DNA from: an uncultured Candidatus Saccharibacteria bacterium
GTDB taxonomy: Bacteria; Patescibacteriota; Saccharimonadia; Saccharimonadales; Saccharimonadaceae
DNA length: 52,983 bases
Reading direction: 5' to 3'
Assembly (NCBI GenBank): GCA_948663575.1
Contig: CAPNAV010000003.1
Coordinates: 1-52,983 of the forward strand
Part shown: in pieces, positions 9,051 to 16,737 of the stretch
Numbering within the stretch: position 1 is the stretch's first letter
How the letters are laid out: each line of letters opens with the position of its first letter
Program-made: the position numbers and the translations under genes
Notes under the pieces: generated by a model
Seen by the model: only the letters and a program-made list of their open reading frames with translations
What the model was told of the DNA's origin: nothing
Database searches by the model: none

Positions 9051-9347
9051 ATGGCAACATCACTTACGACTACCGATTGTGAAGCCTTTATCAGGCGCGA
9101 ACTAGATAAAAACGAAGTACAGAACTTTGATTTGTTTTTGAATGTCGCGACACTCCGGCTGAACATTTTACTCAGTAGAGATATTGCCGAGATTATCGCG
9201 CCGGAAGAATTAACTTTGATCAAACTCCTAACCGCGCGGATGATAGCCGTGATTTCTGACGAACAGGCGCAGGCACAGGCGCGTGGGGTTGCAGCGAAGG
9301 CCGTGGAAGATTTCAAGATTGAATATGATAAAAGTCAACGATATTAA
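9051..9347 (+). CDS. Small hypothetical protein
   Basis: 98 aa from the ATG at 9051; an in-frame TTG at 9012 would extend it by 13 codons, but neither start has a clear ribosome binding site. The product is mostly helical, with segments LTTTDCEAFIRRELDK, FLNVATLRLNILLSRDIAEII and a charged Ala/Gln-rich C-terminus. The layout loosely recalls phage head-tail connector proteins (an N-terminal LTxxD helix, helical bundle), but no other phage gene is nearby and I would not assign it. It is followed within 20 nt by a fragmentary ORF, so it may be a relic. Confidence 0.4.
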   Translation: MATSLTTTDCEAFIRRELDKNEVQNFDLFLNVATLRLNILLSRDIAEIIAPEELTLIKLLTARMIAVISDEQAQAQARGVAAKAVEDFKIEYDKSQRY

Positions 9348-9357
9348 GGACTTATAG

Positions 9358-9540
9358 AGTAGACAAATTGCCACAGTTGCCATTGCTCAGCAGATTAAGA
9401 AGCTTTGCGATCATAATTTACTGAAACCGGTCAAAGATGGTGGTCGTGAATATGAAATTTGCTTTGAAAATAACCAATTAACCCGTATGGCCTTAGAGCA
9501 AATGGATAAAGCTGGATTACTTTCAATTAGGGTGAACTAA
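9358..9540 (+). pseudogene. Fragment of a winged-helix-like protein
   Basis: An open frame of 60 codons without a start codon near its beginning, ending at TAA 9538-9540. It contains QQIKKLCDHNLLKPV, a basic/Gly turn (KDGGREYEI), and LEQMDKAGLLSIRVN. This resembles the recognition helix, wing and trailing helix of a small DNA-binding domain. The N-terminal part is missing after the TAG at 9355-9357. It is best read as the 3' end of a degraded gene. The family is uncertain. Confidence 0.35.
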
Positions 9541-9598
9541 CGTTGGTTAGTCCATGGAGACCCCAAGCAATATTTAAAAAGAAATAATTTATCAAAAT

Positions 9599-9679
9599 GT
9601 CGACCTCACCTTTCATGCAACAACTAGTTGCAACTTATTCTGTCCGCTACGCCATCAGAATAAGTAAGTGGAGGTTGAC
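9599..9679. repeat. Nested imperfect inverted repeat
   Basis: The outer arms GTCGACCTC (9599-9607) and GAGGTTGAC (9671-9679) pair with one G:T. The inner arms CTTATTCTG (9634-9642) and CAGAATAAG (9656-9664) are a perfect 9-bp stem with a 13-nt loop. A small side hairpin GCAAC/GTTGC (about 9618-9632) sits between them on the left. It lies in DNA without an intact gene. It could be a mobile-element end, a small structured RNA or a remnant; it is not a typical terminator. Confidence 0.45.
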
Positions 9680-9772
9680 GAAGAGAACCAATATACTGAA
9701 CAATGTCTTAAAGCTAAACTAATCAACAAGTTCAATGAACTTGGATTACCAAAATATGATTGGATAAAATAG
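9668..9772 (+). pseudogene. Short ORF fragment
   Basis: 34 codons from a GTG at 9668 to TAG 9770-9772, encoding a polar helical peptide ending NKFNELGLPKYDWIK. The sequence looks protein-like, but there is no ribosome binding site and the start is inside the inverted repeat at 9599-9679. Probably the tail of a decayed gene. After it, at 9782-9805, CTAGCGC and GCGCTAG form another hairpin. The 9348-9939 interval otherwise shows no intact gene. Confidence 0.3.
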
Positions 9773-9847
9773 CCTATCTAGCTAGCGCGCATAAGCATGC
9801 GCTAGTAGCAGGAATTATGCAACAAGGCCCCAAAATATAAAAAAGGC

Positions 9848-9876
9848 TTGTATTAACTATGAAGAAGTAGTATACT
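9848..9876 (+). promoter_or_regulatory. Promoter of the frameshifted secreted-protein gene
   Basis: TTGTAT (9848-9853) and TATACT (9871-9876) with a 17-bp spacer give a well-formed vegetative-type promoter. About 55 nt of leader precede the ATG at 9940. Confidence 0.6.
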
Positions 9877-9939
9877 CATATATGTGTTCAATGACGGGGT
9901 AATACGAGTACATTACATGAAAGGTTGAATGGTGAAAAA

Positions 9940-10399
9940 ATGAAGAAAACTCGTAGTATTTTAGCAATAGCTCTGACTGTTATTATGTCCTTTTCTGTTA
10001 CTGTTCCGGCGTTTGCTGCTGAAGAAGTGGCGCAGCCGACCGTCGCTGTGGTTAGGTATTCCTGACGGTGACACGATAAATGGCGACGAGGGGATTATGC
10101 CGTTAGAGTCGAGGCCGTGGCAGCTTGATAGCAAGTGGACGCGGGTAGTATCAGGAAATATGGGTGGACGGAATATTGCTATTCAGGTCCAAGACTTTAA
10201 TTCAGCTCTATATCAGGTAGATATTATGTATGAGAACGCTGCTGGGCGGGAGATTAAGACGGAGTGGAATATTACCGGGGTCTTTTCGGATAAGACCGTC
10301 ACCTGTCCGAGCGGTACATTTTTTGTTAAATACAGAATTGCGCCACGTTTTGGCTGGGTGACAGGAGAGAAAATATTTAACGCAACCATAACTTGGTAA
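9940..10399 (+). pseudogene. Secreted protein gene with a frameshift
   Basis: The ATG at 9940 opens a clear signal peptide: basic MKKTR, a hydrophobic core (about residues 6-19), and a VPAFA-A cleavage-like end near residue 26. This frame stops at TGA 10063-10065 after 41 codons. The next frame is open from before that point to TAA 10397-10399 and encodes about 115 residues rich in aromatic and beta-type segments (IAIQVQDFNSALYQVDIMY, GTFFVKYRIAPRFGW, IFNATITW). The two frames overlap around 10050-10062, so a single-base insertion, or loss of two bases, would explain the break. No slippery heptamer is evident, so I read it as a mutation or assembly error rather than programmed frameshifting. 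The fold and function are not recognised; the intact ancestor would be an exported protein of about 150 aa. Confidence 0.6.
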
Positions 10400-10490
10400 T
10401 GCTGAGTTTTAAGATGCTCCATACAATTATTGTCAAGTGGTAGTAAAACGATATCTGTAAACGATAATTTACCTACATTGAACACAACAA

Positions 10491-10518
10491 ACCCCCGACG
10501 TAGTCGGGGGTAATTTTA
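10491..10518 (+). terminator. Terminator after the secreted-protein gene
   Basis: ACCCCCGAC (10491-10499) and GTCGGGGGT (10503-10511) make a strong 9-bp stem with a 3-nt loop, followed by a short AT-rich stretch with TTTT. It separates the decayed patch from the ABC cassette. Confidence 0.75.
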
Positions 10519-10568
10519 AATCCAAAGAATTTACTATAATGCCCCTTCCCATCTCCTCTCCATCATGC

Positions 10569-10574
10569 TACAAT
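10569..10574 (+). promoter_or_regulatory. Leaderless-type -10 of ABC cassette A
   Basis: TACAAT preceded by TGC (extended -10 form), ending 6 nt before the ATG at 10581. No Shine-Dalgarno sequence fits in the gap. A second TATAAT at 10535-10540 lies further upstream. Confidence 0.6.
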
Positions 10575-10580
10575 AACCCT

Positions 10581-11288
10581 ATGATAATCAAACTCGTGGA
10601 GGTGAACAAGGTTTACTCTAAGAAGCCTGTTCTTTCCAATATTAACTTAGAAATCCCTACCGGCAGTTTTACCATGCTGAAAGGCATAAGCGGCTCTGGT
10701 AAATCTACGCTCCTTAGTATTATTGGTGGTATAGAACCGGTTACTAGCGGACAGATTATAATTAGCAATCAAGCCGTAGACAAACTCAAAGGCAAAGCTC
10801 GTACAGATTTCTATCGCCATAAGGTCGGCTTTATCTTCCAGGGTTTCTATCTTCAGCCTCAACTCACTATTAGTGAGAACATCGCTCTCATGGGTATGTT
10901 TGCTGGTATGCCTAAGTCAGACCGTGAGAAAAGAGCCCAAGAGCTAGCCGCGGAGCTTGGTATTGTCGATGTTCTCAAGAGCCTCCCCTCTGAAGTCTCC
11001 GGTGGTCAGGCTGAGCGTGCTTGTATCGCTAGAGCTATGTTCATGCATCCAGAAATCATTCTGGCTGATGAGCCCACCAATAACCTTGATCCGGACAATG
11101 CTAAGAATGTCATAGAAATGCTTAGGAAAATCCAACAGGAAACCGGCACTACTATCGTCATTGCCAGTCATGACCCGATGGTGGAAAAGTATTCCACTCA
11201 GATCCTCCATATCAAAGACGGACATATTAGTAGTAGTGATGCTAGTGTAACCGATATCGATCATACCCCCAACCCCGGAGCAGCATAA
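10581..11288 (+). CDS. ABC transporter ATP-binding protein, cassette A
   Basis: 235 aa. Walker A GISGSGKST, Q-loop FIFQGFY, signature VSGGQAERACIARA, Walker B IILADEP, and switch His in ASHD are all present, so this is an active-looking LolD/MacB-type ATPase. The signature differs from the common LSGGQxQR in having AERAC after SGGQ; the cassette B ATPase at 36376 shares this and the segment FYRHxVGxIFQGxYLQP. I chose the ATG at 10581 over 10539 because the -10 box lies between them. It is followed after 2 nt by a permease gene, so ATPase and two permeases form one unit. The substrate is unknown. Confidence 0.93.
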   Translation: MIIKLVEVNKVYSKKPVLSNINLEIPTGSFTMLKGISGSGKSTLLSIIGGIEPVTSGQIIISNQAVDKLKGKARTDFYRHKVGFIFQGFYLQPQLTISENIALMGMFAGMPKSDREKRAQELAAELGIVDVLKSLPSEVSGGQAERACIARAMFMHPEIILADEPTNNLDPDNAKNVIEMLRKIQQETGTTIVIASHDPMVEKYSTQILHIKDGHISSSDASVTDIDHTPNPGAA

Positions 11289-11290
11289 TC

Positions 11291-12613
11291 ATGGGCCTTA
11301 AATTCTCCGATGCCCTCCATCTCAGCTGGAGCAATATCGCCCAGTATAAGAAGCGCAGTATCCTCATCATCCTTACCGTCTCCATCCTCTTTGGTATAGT
11401 GCTGGGGTTTAGCTTTATGTTGGAAGGCTTAGGGAAAACGACTTTTGATGCAGCAATGCAAGCTAGCGATGGTAAAATTTATATCGAGACGGGCTATGCC
11501 GAAATAGCCCCAGAAAACGAGGGCTACTATGAGAAAATAAATAACCTAGATGACGCAAAAAAGCTTATTACAGAGAATGCTGAGCGATATCATGGTGAGG
11601 TTATCGGCCAAATTGCTCAATATAACACTGCCAGCTCTCGCTGGGTAATAAATCAAGAGTTGGCGGAGCGGTTTAGCGACCTAGATTTTAGTATTTTGCA
11701 AGATGGCCAGCTCCCTTATCTTGGGCCGGTAATAGAAGATGAGTATTTCAATAAATTTCTCAAAGACCCCGATGATAATAAGGATAAGGCATTAGTGAAA
11801 ATCGGCACCTACCCTTCCACTGAGCCAGAAAAACCGACACTGCCTGGTTTTAATCCGCTTAACATATTATTATCTGGGGTGCATGCGTCATCAAATTATC
11901 CGTTAATCATAGATGACGGCTCTGGAAAAATAATGCAGTATTTACAAGATCAAGCTAGCAGGACGCCCAGTGCGCAAGGTCAAGAAATTATTCCGTACTT
12001 AGATCAAATAGTTGTGATGTTTGATAGCTATGACGACGCGATAGCGTATTACTGGGATACCGCAAATGGCAAAAGTATCCCTAAATATATAGAGACTCCT
12101 GATGGCAGAAAATATAGCTTACATAGCGGGGAAATTTTTAGTGCAGTAATTAGCTCAAGGCTCACTGTCAAGAATCAAAAAGTTTATCTCATCATGGTTG
12201 AAGTTTTATTTATCATTATTGCCGTCATCATAACTATTCTTACTTTTGCGCACCTCATTGATCAAGATGCTTCTGCTATTGCACTTTATCGTTCATTAGG
12301 TGCTAGCACTGGTGATATTTATTTAATCTACTTCTTGTATTTGCTAGAAATGTGCGTATTGGCAGTGTTGGCCTGTATTGTCATCGCGGTAGTCTTAGCT
12401 GGCGTACTTTGGCTGTTTAATGCTAACGCGCTGGCGCAAAGATTGCAAGATTTTTATATGCTAGACAATGCGCCAAGGATCGTTCTGTTTGGTTTTACTG
12501 ACATATTCACTGGTATTATCCTTTCGATTATGATTGTAGCGCCCATCACGTTCATCTTTAGCCTTCGGCATTTTTCTAGAAAAAATATCGCCAAAAAACT
12601 GAAGGAAGATTAA
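11291..12613 (+). CDS. FtsX/MacB-type ABC permease, cassette A first subunit
   Basis: 440 aa with the layout of a type VII (MacB/FtsX) permease: one N-terminal transmembrane helix (about 23-45), a large extracytoplasmic domain of about 250 residues, then three C-terminal helices. The conserved cytoplasmic coupling segment between TM2 and TM3 is visible as LYRSLGASTGDIYLIYFLYLLE. A basic C-terminus (SRKNIAKKLKED) ends the protein. Such permeases do not move substrate through a channel but transmit force to the cell exterior (family knowledge). The stop is immediately followed by the start of the second permease. The periplasm-equivalent domain is not recognisable by eye. Confidence 0.88.
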   Translation: MGLKFSDALHLSWSNIAQYKKRSILIILTVSILFGIVLGFSFMLEGLGKTTFDAAMQASDGKIYIETGYAEIAPENEGYYEKINNLDDAKKLITENAERYHGEVIGQIAQYNTASSRWVINQELAERFSDLDFSILQDGQLPYLGPVIEDEYFNKFLKDPDDNKDKALVKIGTYPSTEPEKPTLPGFNPLNILLSGVHASSNYPLIIDDGSGKIMQYLQDQASRTPSAQGQEIIPYLDQIVVMFDSYDDAIAYYWDTANGKSIPKYIETPDGRKYSLHSGEIFSAVISSRLTVKNQKVYLIMVEVLFIIIAVIITILTFAHLIDQDASAIALYRSLGASTGDIYLIYFLYLLEMCVLAVLACIVIAVVLAGVLWLFNANALAQRLQDFYMLDNAPRIVLFGFTDIFTGIILSIMIVAPITFIFSLRHFSRKNIAKKLKED

Positions 12614-13987
12614 ATGTGTCCGCTTGATTATTTACGGCTCGGCTCCGCGCAAATTAAGGCTCACAAAAAACGTACACTAACGGTAGTGATGATTGTTGGA
12701 TTGCTCTTTAGCGTAATTATGACGGGAGCTTTTCTGATACAAGGTATCCAGAATGTTGCCTTAGGTATAATGCTTGCGCCGACTGATAGTAAAGTATTAG
12801 TGATGAGTGGCGTCGATCCGAAAGTGTGCGGCGACGAATGTAATCCATCGGATGAGATCGCTGCAATCAAGAACCTTGTCGAAAAATATGGTGGCCGCAT
12901 TATTCCAGCTACAATTACTCAAAACTCCGACGGTGTTTTTTATCATCTAAGCGAGGATGTTTTTACATACTTAGCTAACACTGAAGATAATGTAACGATA
13001 TTAGCCGTTTCTCCATACGACCTTACTAAGCTCCTCGATAAAGACATAACAAATCAAACCCCAGATGATCGTATAAGCACAGAAGAGATTAATGAGCTTC
13101 GGGACCAGGCTCTGCACCAAGTTGTGACAAGCAAAACTGGCCAAAAATACTATATTGCTGACATCCTGCCTGGCGGAATCGGTGCTTCGAGCCTCTCCTT
13201 GTCTAGTGTTGATCAGAGCAATAATCCTCTAGACTTAATACTGAGCCAGATCAATACTGGCTTAGGGGTAAGCTTCATTATCGACGTCGCAGATGTGGAC
13301 GCTGATTCCGAACCGGGTAATTCGTCTAGTCACGAGCGTCCATCGGGAGTAGTTGAGCAGAAGAATGTCGACATCGAAACTATTGGCTTTGTTTTCGCGG
13401 AATTTCCCAGTCTAAAGACTGCCTACAACTACTATCGAGACGAAGCCAATTATTGCTCAGAATTTAATCGTTTCACGGGGAATTGCGGTAGGCATTATCA
13501 ATATCAAACTATTGCTGCCGTCTCTGATCCAATCATCACTTACGATAACCTGCAAACTATTTGGCAAATATTTAAAATTATAGCAGCCGTGTTAGCAACG
13601 ATCGCACTCATTATTGCTGTCACGACCTATGTGCGCATCATCGACAAAGATATCAAGGTTAGCTCGCTTTATCGCGTAATGGGTGCTACAAATTCGCAAG
13701 TTCGCCTGGTTTATTTGACATACCTATTTTTGTTGAGCATTCTCGCGGTGGTGTTTGCGGTGCTGATAGGGTTGATTTTGGCTACCATTCTCAGCTTCGT
13801 CAACCAGGCAGCCTTGCAAGAAGTGTTTATGCTAGGTTTTGGCGTGGCGCCGGCATATATCTGGCTGGTTGGATGGGATTCTATATTTTGGTATTTGATA
13901 GCATCGGTAATGGCAGCGGCAATCCTTGCTCTTGTACTGTGTCATGGGCAATTTCAGGGCAAAAAACTAGCAAAAGCTTTGCGCTAA
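12614..13987 (+). CDS. FtsX/MacB-type ABC permease, cassette A second subunit
   Basis: 457 aa, same architecture as its neighbour: TM1 at about 20-42, an extracytoplasmic domain of about 270 residues with several Cys (for example PKVCGDECNP and FTGNCGRH), then three TM helices with the coupling segment LYRVMGATNSQVRLVYLTYLF. The paired cysteines in the outer domain could form disulfides; this is inference. The ATG abuts the previous stop, so translation is probably coupled. The two permeases presumably form a heterodimer around the ATPase dimer. Confidence 0.88.
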   Translation: MCPLDYLRLGSAQIKAHKKRTLTVVMIVGLLFSVIMTGAFLIQGIQNVALGIMLAPTDSKVLVMSGVDPKVCGDECNPSDEIAAIKNLVEKYGGRIIPATITQNSDGVFYHLSEDVFTYLANTEDNVTILAVSPYDLTKLLDKDITNQTPDDRISTEEINELRDQALHQVVTSKTGQKYYIADILPGGIGASSLSLSSVDQSNNPLDLILSQINTGLGVSFIIDVADVDADSEPGNSSSHERPSGVVEQKNVDIETIGFVFAEFPSLKTAYNYYRDEANYCSEFNRFTGNCGRHYQYQTIAAVSDPIITYDNLQTIWQIFKIIAAVLATIALIIAVTTYVRIIDKDIKVSSLYRVMGATNSQVRLVYLTYLFLLSILAVVFAVLIGLILATILSFVNQAALQEVFMLGFGVAPAYIWLVGWDSIFWYLIASVMAAAILALVLCHGQFQGKKLAKALR

Positions 13988-14012
13988 AAGTTAAGCCAGA
14001 GGTAGCTATTAG

Positions 14013-14040
14013 TTGCAAAAACTGAAACCATAGCTATTAT
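14013..14040 (+). promoter_or_regulatory. Possible promoter of the small membrane-protein genes
   Basis: TTGCAA (14013-14018) and TATTAT (14035-14040), 16-bp spacer, followed by a leader of about 65 nt and the strong ribosome binding site AGGAGGGG before 14111. Confidence 0.4.
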
Positions 14041-14110
14041 ATTAAAGGTAATAGTAACTTACAGTTTTAGTTTTCAGGATTCATCAGTAATCCAGAATAG
14101 GAGGGGAATT

Positions 14111-14467
14111 ATGACTATCAAACAGAAAAAGCGTTGGCGTGATCAGGAGCCGGTGAAGTACACGAAGAGTGAACGAATCTCGCTGGAGTTTGCCAGCTGT
14201 ATTGTATCTCTAATTAGCTTTATCATCAATCTGCTCGGTGCGTTGGCGGGGCTGGCGTTAATAAATGAGACGATGGGGTTGGCGCAAATTGGCGTGTGGG
14301 TGCTCAGAATTATCAGTACGCTAGTCTTGTTTTGGGTAGCTAGTAATATTATCTTTCCGCTCATTATGACAGCTTGGCGCCACTTGCGGCTTCCTATGCC
14401 TGCGGAATCAAAGTCACAGGAGCCCGAAGAGTATATGACACTTGACAAGATCTTAATGGCTCTATAG
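14111..14467 (+). CDS. Small two-helix membrane protein
   Basis: 118 aa; not recognised. A basic N-terminus (about 25 residues) precedes two hydrophobic segments, about 27-53 and 60-87, and a charged C-terminal tail. The N-in orientation is suggested by the positive charge. The ribosome binding site AGGAGGGG is optimal. The next small membrane ORF starts 23 nt downstream. Confidence 0.65.
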   Translation: MTIKQKKRWRDQEPVKYTKSERISLEFASCIVSLISFIINLLGALAGLALINETMGLAQIGVWVLRIISTLVLFWVASNIIFPLIMTAWRHLRLPMPAESKSQEPEEYMTLDKILMAL

Positions 14468-14490
14468 GATAAGTTGCCTTTTTCAAAACT

Positions 14491-14706
14491 ATGGCATTAA
14501 TCATCATTGGCGCCATTATTAATGTCATGATTATGTTGCACCATGAGGTAGTCCTCGAGCAGAGTATGATAATTATTGGTTGTGTGGTCGCATTCATGTG
14601 GGTGAGTTTTGTTGGTATTGTGATTTGGTGGGCAAGCGTGATTGTCTCAATGGAGCACGCCCATCCGATCTTGGAAATCATTCCGCCTGAAAACGAAAAG
14701 TCCTAG
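14491..14706 (+). CDS. Small two-helix membrane protein
   Basis: 71 aa with hydrophobic segments at about 1-18 and 26-50, and a polar C-terminus (PPENEKS). There is no clear ribosome binding site. It may be coupled to the preceding gene or be a fragment of a related membrane protein; the two frames differ and the linking frame has a stop at 14470, so they are not one gene. The TAG stop lies inside the terminator stem. Confidence 0.4.
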   Translation: MALIIIGAIINVMIMLHHEVVLEQSMIIIGCVVAFMWVSFVGIVIWWASVIVSMEHAHPILEIIPPENEKS

Positions 14707-14725
14707 CTAGTCTAGGGCTTTTTCT
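14699..14725 (+). terminator. Intrinsic terminator
   Basis: GTCCTAG and CTAGGGC pair over 7 bp with one T:G, followed by TTTTT. The 3' arm and T-run (14708-14725) recur as an identical 18-bp block at 15486-15503. Confidence 0.65.
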
Positions 14726-14729
14726 ATGC

Positions 14730-14735
14730 TACAAT
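14730..14735 (+). promoter_or_regulatory. Leaderless-type -10 of the DUF5674 gene
   Basis: TACAAT preceded by TGC, ending 6 nt before the ATG at 14742. This favours 14742 over the ATG at 14736, which directly abuts the -10 box. Confidence 0.6.
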
Positions 14736-14741
14736 ATGTTT

Positions 14742-15080
14742 ATGAAAATACTAAGTAAACCAATTTTCAAGACTGCCTTGGCTGAGTCAGAATATATTTA
14801 TGATGGACCAATGGTTAAGGGCGTAGTGGACGTTGAGCGAGGGCTGGTAGCGATTGACGCTGATCTACATGCCGACCTTGAGCAAGCGCTATTGGAAGAC
14901 GGATCTAAGCAGGATAATCTGTGGGGAATTAACTTATGGTATGAAGATGACGGGGATGACTTTGTGGAATTTGACTCCATGATCAATGTTCGCCCTCGCC
15001 AAAATAATAATAGCCGAGACGTGGAGGACGCTGCAATTCGTAAGCAAATTATTGATCTGGTAGAAAAATGGATACAATAA
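14742..15080 (+). CDS. DUF5674 family protein
   Basis: 112 aa. It shows the pattern I associate with DUF5674: KILSKPI at the start, VKGVVDVERGLVAIDADLHADLE, the GSKQDNLWGINLW segment, FVEFDSMINVRP, and a C-terminal IRKQIIDLV helix. The domain is frequent in Patescibacteria and has no established function. Soluble, no signal peptide. The 3' end overlaps the next gene by 13 nt, so the two are probably one unit. Confidence 0.85.
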   Translation: MKILSKPIFKTALAESEYIYDGPMVKGVVDVERGLVAIDADLHADLEQALLEDGSKQDNLWGINLWYEDDGDDFVEFDSMINVRPRQNNNSRDVEDAAIRKQIIDLVEKWIQ

Positions 15081-15451
15081 GTTCTCAACATCGCAGACTG
15101 GCCGACGGCGGCTGGGCAAAGCTCTCTTTCTGTCTGCAGATGGGGAATCTTGGCAGCGAAGTTTCGCGTTCACTAAAATGGTTTAATAAAAATCCACGCC
15201 GTTTCCAAGTTTCATTCGAACGCGCCTTGGAACTGTTCGACCTCACTATCGAAGCGGCTTGTCAGGAACCGGGCGATAGTCAGATTATTCCTAGTCGCTC
15301 GGCAAAGCTTAAAGAAGTCTGCCGCGCGCGCGAGGAGTTTTGCGATTATTTCATGGGTAATAGCTGGGGTACTAATCCCGCTAAAATGCAACGATACTAC
15401 GACCAATTCGCTATTAAAGGTCGCGCTGATGAGCTAAAAAGCCAGGCTTAG
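15068..15451 (+). CDS. Conserved helical protein of unknown function
   Basis: 127 aa, overlapping the DUF5674 gene by 13 nt. The pattern LSFCLQMGNLGSEVSRSLKWF, then FERALELFDLTIE, then LKEVCRAREEFCDYF matches a small uncharacterised helical family that I know mainly from Patescibacteria; several of its members also start inside or next to other genes. It is predicted to be a soluble helical bundle. No function is assigned. Co-translation with DUF5674 suggests a joint role. Confidence 0.75.
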   Translation: MDTISSQHRRLADGGWAKLSFCLQMGNLGSEVSRSLKWFNKNPRRFQVSFERALELFDLTIEAACQEPGDSQIIPSRSAKLKEVCRAREEFCDYFMGNSWGTNPAKMQRYYDQFAIKGRADELKSQA

Positions 15452-15485
15452 GGCGGCCGGCAATAATAGAAGCTGGGTATTCTAA

Positions 15486-15503
15486 TAGTCTAGGGCTTTT
15501 TCT
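15486..15503 (+). repeat. 18-bp repeat of a terminator 3' arm
   Basis: TAGTCTAGGGCTTTTTCT is identical to 14708-14725. Here the matching 5' stem arm is not obvious. It may still work in termination after the gene ending at 15451, or it may be the trace of a duplication of the terminator-promoter junction. Confidence 0.5.
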
Positions 15504-15525
15504 TGCCAACATCACGGCAGCGCGC

Positions 15526-15531
15526 TATAAT
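15526..15531 (+). promoter_or_regulatory. Leaderless-type -10 of the HD-domain gene
   Basis: TATAAT ending 7 nt before the ATG at 15539. No Shine-Dalgarno sequence. Confidence 0.6.
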
Positions 15532-15538
15532 TACCTCA

Positions 15539-16144
15539 ATGAGCAAACAGCCAACTAGCCAAGAAGCCTGGGAATTGATTAAAGAGCTGACTATCGATAA
15601 GGAGTCGGCTACATTTTTGCATCTTCGCGGCGTTGGCGATACGGCCGGAAAGATTGCCGAAGCCTTGCGCGAAAAAGGTGTCGAGGTTGATTCAGATAAA
15701 GCCCGTGCTTTTGGTTATCTGCATGACATTGGTCGATTAATCGGTCCAGGGCAGGATCATATCATCAATGGCTACCACTATCTTAAAGATCATGATTTTG
15801 CTGAGGAATATTGTGCCATCAGCCTTACGCATTCTTTTCCAAACCATACCGTCGACTGCATCTTGAGTACGCCGATTGACCCGATGCGCGAGAAGCTAGT
15901 TCACGATTATCTACCTACGCACCAGTTCAGCCTTGAGGAAGAGCTGGTTTGTCTTAGCGATTTAATGGTGCATACTCATGTCACGACCGTCGAGAAGCGT
16001 ATGATCGATGTGATTAGTCGTCACGGCACGTGGACCGGTACGCAGGATTGTATTCATGTCGTCCTCGCTCTCAAGGATAAAATCGACCAGATGCTGGGCT
16101 ATAATTTGTACGATTTGTTTCCAGAAATTAAGGATAGTTTATGA
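15539..16144 (+). CDS. HD-domain phosphohydrolase-like protein
   Basis: 201 aa from the ATG at 15539; an upstream TTG in frame (15503) is rejected because the -10 box lies between. It shows a first His in FLHLRGVGDTA (H28), the HD pair in GYLHDIGRL (residues 62-63), later His residues at about 80 and 98, and a following Asp (SDLMVHT), all in the order expected for the metal-binding HD fold. The size and layout fit the small HDIG-type proteins acting on nucleotides or related phosphates. Substrate unknown. The stop codon is TGA. Convergent with the MerR gene. Confidence 0.82.
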   Translation: MSKQPTSQEAWELIKELTIDKESATFLHLRGVGDTAGKIAEALREKGVEVDSDKARAFGYLHDIGRLIGPGQDHIINGYHYLKDHDFAEEYCAISLTHSFPNHTVDCILSTPIDPMREKLVHDYLPTHQFSLEEELVCLSDLMVHTHVTTVEKRMIDVISRHGTWTGTQDCIHVVLALKDKIDQMLGYNLYDLFPEIKDSL

Positions 16145-16278
16145 AGTTTCAAGCGCTGTAGGCCCCTCAAAAACCCGAACAAACAGTTTTTCCAAAAATA
16201 GCCAAAATCATCAAAACCTGAACCGCAAACCAAGTTTTACGATATTTTGCGACATTACCACCCCTGTTAGCTATTTTT

Positions 16279-16306
16279 AAAACCTTAAACCTAGGTTTAA
16301 GGTTTT
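16279..16306. terminator. Bidirectional terminator, 28-bp perfect palindrome
   Basis: A perfect palindrome centred between 16292 and 16293; each arm reads AAAACCTTAAACCT. It ends in T-runs on both strands and lies between the convergent HD and MerR genes, touching the MerR stop codon. Confidence 0.85.
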
Positions 16307-16704
16307 TAGAACCACTGCGAATCTGGAGTTTGTTCGGTTTTTAAGAGGGATTCACAGTACTCTTCGCGCTGCTCGATAGCCTGTAAGCGCTGGCTAACGG
16401 CCTTGATTTCTTTCATTAGCTGGTGCTTGCGGGTTGCTAAAATCGCCTTGCGTTCAACGATAGTCGAATTACCGATGCGACAAAGGTCGGTATATTTTTG
16501 CAAAGTCGCAATGTCTAGTCCCGCATCTTGCAATTCTAATAAAGTTGTCAGCCAATCCACCTGCCACCGCGCAAACATTCTATATCCAGCCCGGCTATGT
16601 TTTAGTGCTGGCACTAGCCTGTGTTTGCATAAATATCGAATCTTAGAAGTTGCTACCCCGAGTTCCAGGCTGACTTGTTTAATCGTCAAAAGTTCTTCTT
16701 CCAT
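16306..16704 (-). CDS. MerR-family transcriptional regulator
   Basis: 132 aa. The N-terminal winged helix begins LLTIKQVSLELGVATSKIRYLCKH, with the second DNA-contacting part GYRMFARWQVDWL, and is followed by a dimerisation helix (about 75-115). The usual YYE of the family is replaced by RYLCK. The C-terminal effector region is short and contains one Cys pair candidate only, so a metal sensor is not supported. It is divergent from gatC with only 46 bp between the starts and overlapping promoters, so it could act on itself and on gatCAB; this is inference. Confidence 0.85.
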   Translation of the reverse strand: MEEELLTIKQVSLELGVATSKIRYLCKHRLVPALKHSRAGYRMFARWQVDWLTTLLELQDAGLDIATLQKYTDLCRIGNSTIVERKAILATRKHQLMKEIKAVSQRLQAIEQREEYCESLLKTEQTPDSQWF

Positions 16705-16710
16705 GTCTCA

Positions 16711-16716
16711 ATTATA
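16711..16716 (-). promoter_or_regulatory. Leaderless-type -10 of the MerR gene
   Basis: TATAAT on the minus strand, ending 6 nt before the ATG at 16704. Confidence 0.6.
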
Positions 16717-16737
16717 CCAAACTTAATTTTGATGTAG

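Noticed and set aside
9599..9679. Integron attC site
   Set aside because: The arms do not show the RYYYAAC/GTTRRRY ends, and no integrase or gene cassette lies nearby.
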